Assembly: GCF_004014805.1 (NCBI RefSeq)
Contig: NZ_ATDN01000012.1
Location: 1-64,000 of the forward strand
Direction of reading: 5' to 3'
DNA: 64,000 nucleotides
DNA from: Mycolicibacterium elephantis DSM 44368
Lineage (GTDB): Bacteria > Actinomycetota > Actinomycetes > Mycobacteriales > Mycobacteriaceae
Part shown: one piece after another, positions 62,012 through 64,000 of the stretch
Layout: every line of letters begins with the position of its first letter
Numbering within the stretch: position 1 is the stretch's first letter
Program-made: the position numbers and the translations under genes
Notes under the pieces: generated by a model
The model's database searches: none
Seen by the model: the letters and a program-made list of their open reading frames with translations, nothing else
What the model was told of the DNA's origin: nothing

Positions 62012-64000
62012 GGGCTCGCCCCGGTGTCGCGGTCGTCGGGCGCCGGGGGCCGCCGGTCCGAGGCGTAACGCGACGTTCCGCCGCCGCCCGCGGTGGCCAG
62101 CCCGGTGCGGTCCTCCTCGGCCTCGGCGTGCTCCTCGACGAACAGCGTCTCGGGTGGCAGCGTGTGCGTCGCCGCCTTGATGCCGTATCGCACACCGAGC
62201 CAGGCGATCCAGAGGAACGGCAGCACGCCGCCGAGGATGAACAGGAAGTCCCCGGGCATGCGCAGCCATTCCAGCACGGCGTTGCCGGGCTGGGCGATGT
62301 AGCCCAGCGAGCGGGCCTCGTAGTAGCCGTCGTTCACCGAATGCCACAGCTGCAGAACGCCCAGCGGCAGCAGGGTCGCGAACACCATCCAGGCCAGCCC
62401 GATGTTGAGGCTCCAGAACGAGATCTTGGCCAGTTTGTCGGGCCATTTGTCAGCCGGGATGATGTAGCGCAGCGCGAACAGCGCCAGCCCGACGGCCAGC
62501 ATGCCGTACACGCCCATCATCGCGCCGTGTGCGTGGTTGGCGGTCAGCGCCGTGCCGATCTGGTAGTAGGACACGATCGGCAGGTTGATCAGGAACCCGA
62601 ACACGCCCGCGCCCACGAAGTTCCAGAAGCCGACCGCGACCAGGAACATCACCGCCCAGCGGTGCGGGAACGGCGCGCTGCTGCGCGACTGCTGGCGCGA
62701 ACCCAGCTGCAGGAACGTCCACGCCTCGACGGTGAGGAACGTCAGCGGGATGACCTCCATCGCGGAGAAGAACGCGCCAAGGGCCATGTGCTCCACCGGA
62801 GTTCCGGAGAAGTACAGATGGTGCATGGTGCCGATGACGCCGCCCATCGAGTAGAGGATGACGTCGAGGAAGATCAGCTGGATCGCGATCTTGCGCCGCA
62901 CCACGCCGAGCATCACGAAGATGTAGGCGACCATGACCGTGGTGAACAGCTCGAGGAAGTCCTCCACCCACAGGTGCACCACCCAGAACCGCCAGAACTC
63001 CGCGACGGTGAGATGGGTTTCGGTGCCGGCGAGCAGGCCGACCGCATAGAACGCGGGAATCGCGAGCCCGGCGTAGAAGAACAGCCACGGCATGTTGATC
63101 TTGCTCTCGGTCTTCAGCCGTGACCGGATCGAGCGGAAGATGATGGCGATCCACACGAACAGCCCGATGACGAGCAGGATCTGCCAGAACCTCGGCAGGT
63201 CGAGGTACTCCCACTGCTGGTCGAAGAAGATCGAACCCTTGGCCCAGTCCACGCCGAAGGTGCTCAGCGCGGTGCCCGTCAGCGTGCCGGCGACGACGAT
63301 GAACAGCGCGCCGAGCAGCGCGTAGGCCAGCCAGTGCTGCCGTCGCGGTTCACGCCCGGAGATGATGGGCGCCAAGAAGATTCCGGCGGCCAGGAACGAC
63401 GCCGCCGTCCACAACAGCGACAGCTGCACATGCCAGGTGCGCGCCAGGTTGAACGGCAGAATCTGGGCCAGGTCGATGCCGAAGAAGGTGCTCAGATCGG
63501 CGCGGTAGTGCTCGATCGCGCCGCCCAGCACCGCCTGGGCGAGGAACAGCACGGCGACGACGAGGAAGAACCAGGCGGTGGCCTTCTGCGACGGCGTGAT
63601 CTGCACCTGGCCGGGTTGACGGAACGCCAGCGACGGGGTTTCGGTTGCGTGCCAACCGATCTTGCGGCTCCACCGGCCGTAGAGGGCGAACAGCGCGCCG
63701 AGCCCGGCCAGCAGCGCGATGAGCGACATCGCCGACCAGACCAGGATGTCGGCGGTCGGGGTGTTGTTGACGCGGTGCTCGGGTGGCCAGTTGTTGGTGT
63801 AGGAATAGGAGTGGCCTTCCCGCTCGGCGGCCGAAGCCCAGGCGGTCCATGCGAAGAACGCGGTGAGGTCGTTGATCTCCTGCGGGTCGGTGATGACGCG
63901 CGGGATCAGGCCGTATTCGGTGGAGTCGGTGCCGAAGATGTCGGCGTAGTGGGCGCGGATGCGTTCGAAGGCGGCGACCTGTTCGGCGGTGAACTGCAGT
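62008..64000 (-). CDS. norB: Quinol-dependent nitric oxide reductase (qNOR), N-terminus outside the window
   Basis: The frame stays open from 62008 to the right edge, giving about 663 residues of an expected ~750. The visible part starts in the periplasmic domain (EGHSYSYTNNWPPEHRVNN) and contains the heme-copper-oxidase-like core: ARTWHVQLSLLW, HLWVEDFLELFTT, MHHLYFSGTPVEHMALG and ANHAHGAMMGVYG, with the histidine and glutamate ligands of the heme b3/non-heme iron site. It reduces 2 NO to N2O with quinol and protects against NO. The C-terminal tail is polar. It heads an operon with the Cys-motif protein, slipin and small membrane protein. Confidence 0.94.
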   Translation of the reverse strand, partial: LQFTAEQVAAFERIRAHYADIFGTDSTEYGLIPRVITDPQEINDLTAFFAWTAWASAAEREGHSYSYTNNWPPEHRVNNTPTADILVWSAMSLIALLAGLGALFALYGRWSRKIGWHATETPSLAFRQPGQVQITPSQKATAWFFLVVAVLFLAQAVLGGAIEHYRADLSTFFGIDLAQILPFNLARTWHVQLSLLWTAASFLAAGIFLAPIISGREPRRQHWLAYALLGALFIVVAGTLTGTALSTFGVDWAKGSIFFDQQWEYLDLPRFWQILLVIGLFVWIAIIFRSIRSRLKTESKINMPWLFFYAGLAIPAFYAVGLLAGTETHLTVAEFWRFWVVHLWVEDFLELFTTVMVAYIFVMLGVVRRKIAIQLIFLDVILYSMGGVIGTMHHLYFSGTPVEHMALGAFFSAMEVIPLTFLTVEAWTFLQLGSRQQSRSSAPFPHRWAVMFLVAVGFWNFVGAGVFGFLINLPIVSYYQIGTALTANHAHGAMMGVYGMLAVGLALFALRYIIPADKWPDKLAKISFWSLNIGLAWMVFATLLPLGVLQLWHSVNDGYYEARSLGYIAQPGNAVLEWLRMPGDFLFILGGVLPFLWIAWLGVRYGIKAATHTLPPETLFVEEHAEAEEDRTGLATAGGGGTSRYASDRRPPAPDDRDTGASP

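Overview
This window reads as chromosomal DNA from a mycobacterium, probably a non-tuberculous or Mycolicibacterium-type species. The main evidence is the conserved block tRNA-Thr, tRNA-Met, rpmG, hadA-hadB-hadC, tRNA-Trp, secE, nusG, rplK, rplA on the minus strand (22.1-26.9 kb). It is followed by the echA3/recC/recB/recD neighbourhood known from M. tuberculosis Rv0629c-Rv0634c. DUF732, antigen-85-like, WXG-type and DUF3060 proteins add lineage support.

Layout. (1) 0-16.9 kb holds a Wzx/Wzy-type exopolysaccharide or capsule locus, almost all on the minus strand. It has three GT4 glycosyltransferases, an O-antigen ligase/polymerase-like protein, a flippase, a methyltransferase, gmd and fcl (GDP-L-fucose supply), a polyprenyl-phosphate sugar transferase, and a single protein fusing a UDP-xylose-synthase-like domain to UDP-glucose dehydrogenase. 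A low-molecular-weight tyrosine phosphatase faces it. The locus looks poorer in G+C than the rest (positions 1861-1920 are 30/60 G+C; positions 43321-43380 are 42/60), which suggests acquisition. (2) 17-19.4 kb has a membrane EEP-family protein, a DUF732 protein and a frameshifted secreted-protein gene. (3) 19.4-22.0 kb has an overlapping WXG-protein / alpha-beta hydrolase / lipoprotein operon. (4) 22.1-26.9 kb is the ribosomal protein, secretion and mycolate dehydratase block. (5) 27.3-38.1 kb is a mixed plus/minus region: NYN-LOTUS protein, metallo-beta-lactamase-fold hydrolase, DUF4352 protein, GH25-like protein, degenerate DUF2235 protein, echA3-like, CorA, ferredoxin reductase, DUF3060, zinc ADH, ZIP transporter and a universal stress protein behind a DosR-like box. 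(6) 38.2-46.3 kb is recC-recB-recD, coupled by ATGA overlaps. (7) 46.7-53.7 kb has two catabolic-looking operons: DASS transporter plus D-malate/tartrate-type dehydrogenase, then amidohydrolase, SRPBCC, sulfatase and a TspO-like protein. (8) 53.9-58.2 kb is a 1453-residue exported protein combining cadherin-like domains, an M4-like metalloprotease and a YncE-like propeller, flanked by 18-bp direct repeats. (9) 58.3-64 kb has a YdcF-like protein, an antigen-85-like protein and a minus-strand quinol NO reductase operon that runs off the right edge.

Non-coding structure is unusually rich. There is a hairpin family with covarying stems (23.4 and 49.3 kb), a ~120-bp inverted-repeat element present twice (27.1 and 35.0 kb), a 95-bp tandem repeat (46.3 kb) and an 81/82-bp tandem hairpin repeat (58.9 kb). 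No integrase, transposase gene or CRISPR array is visible.
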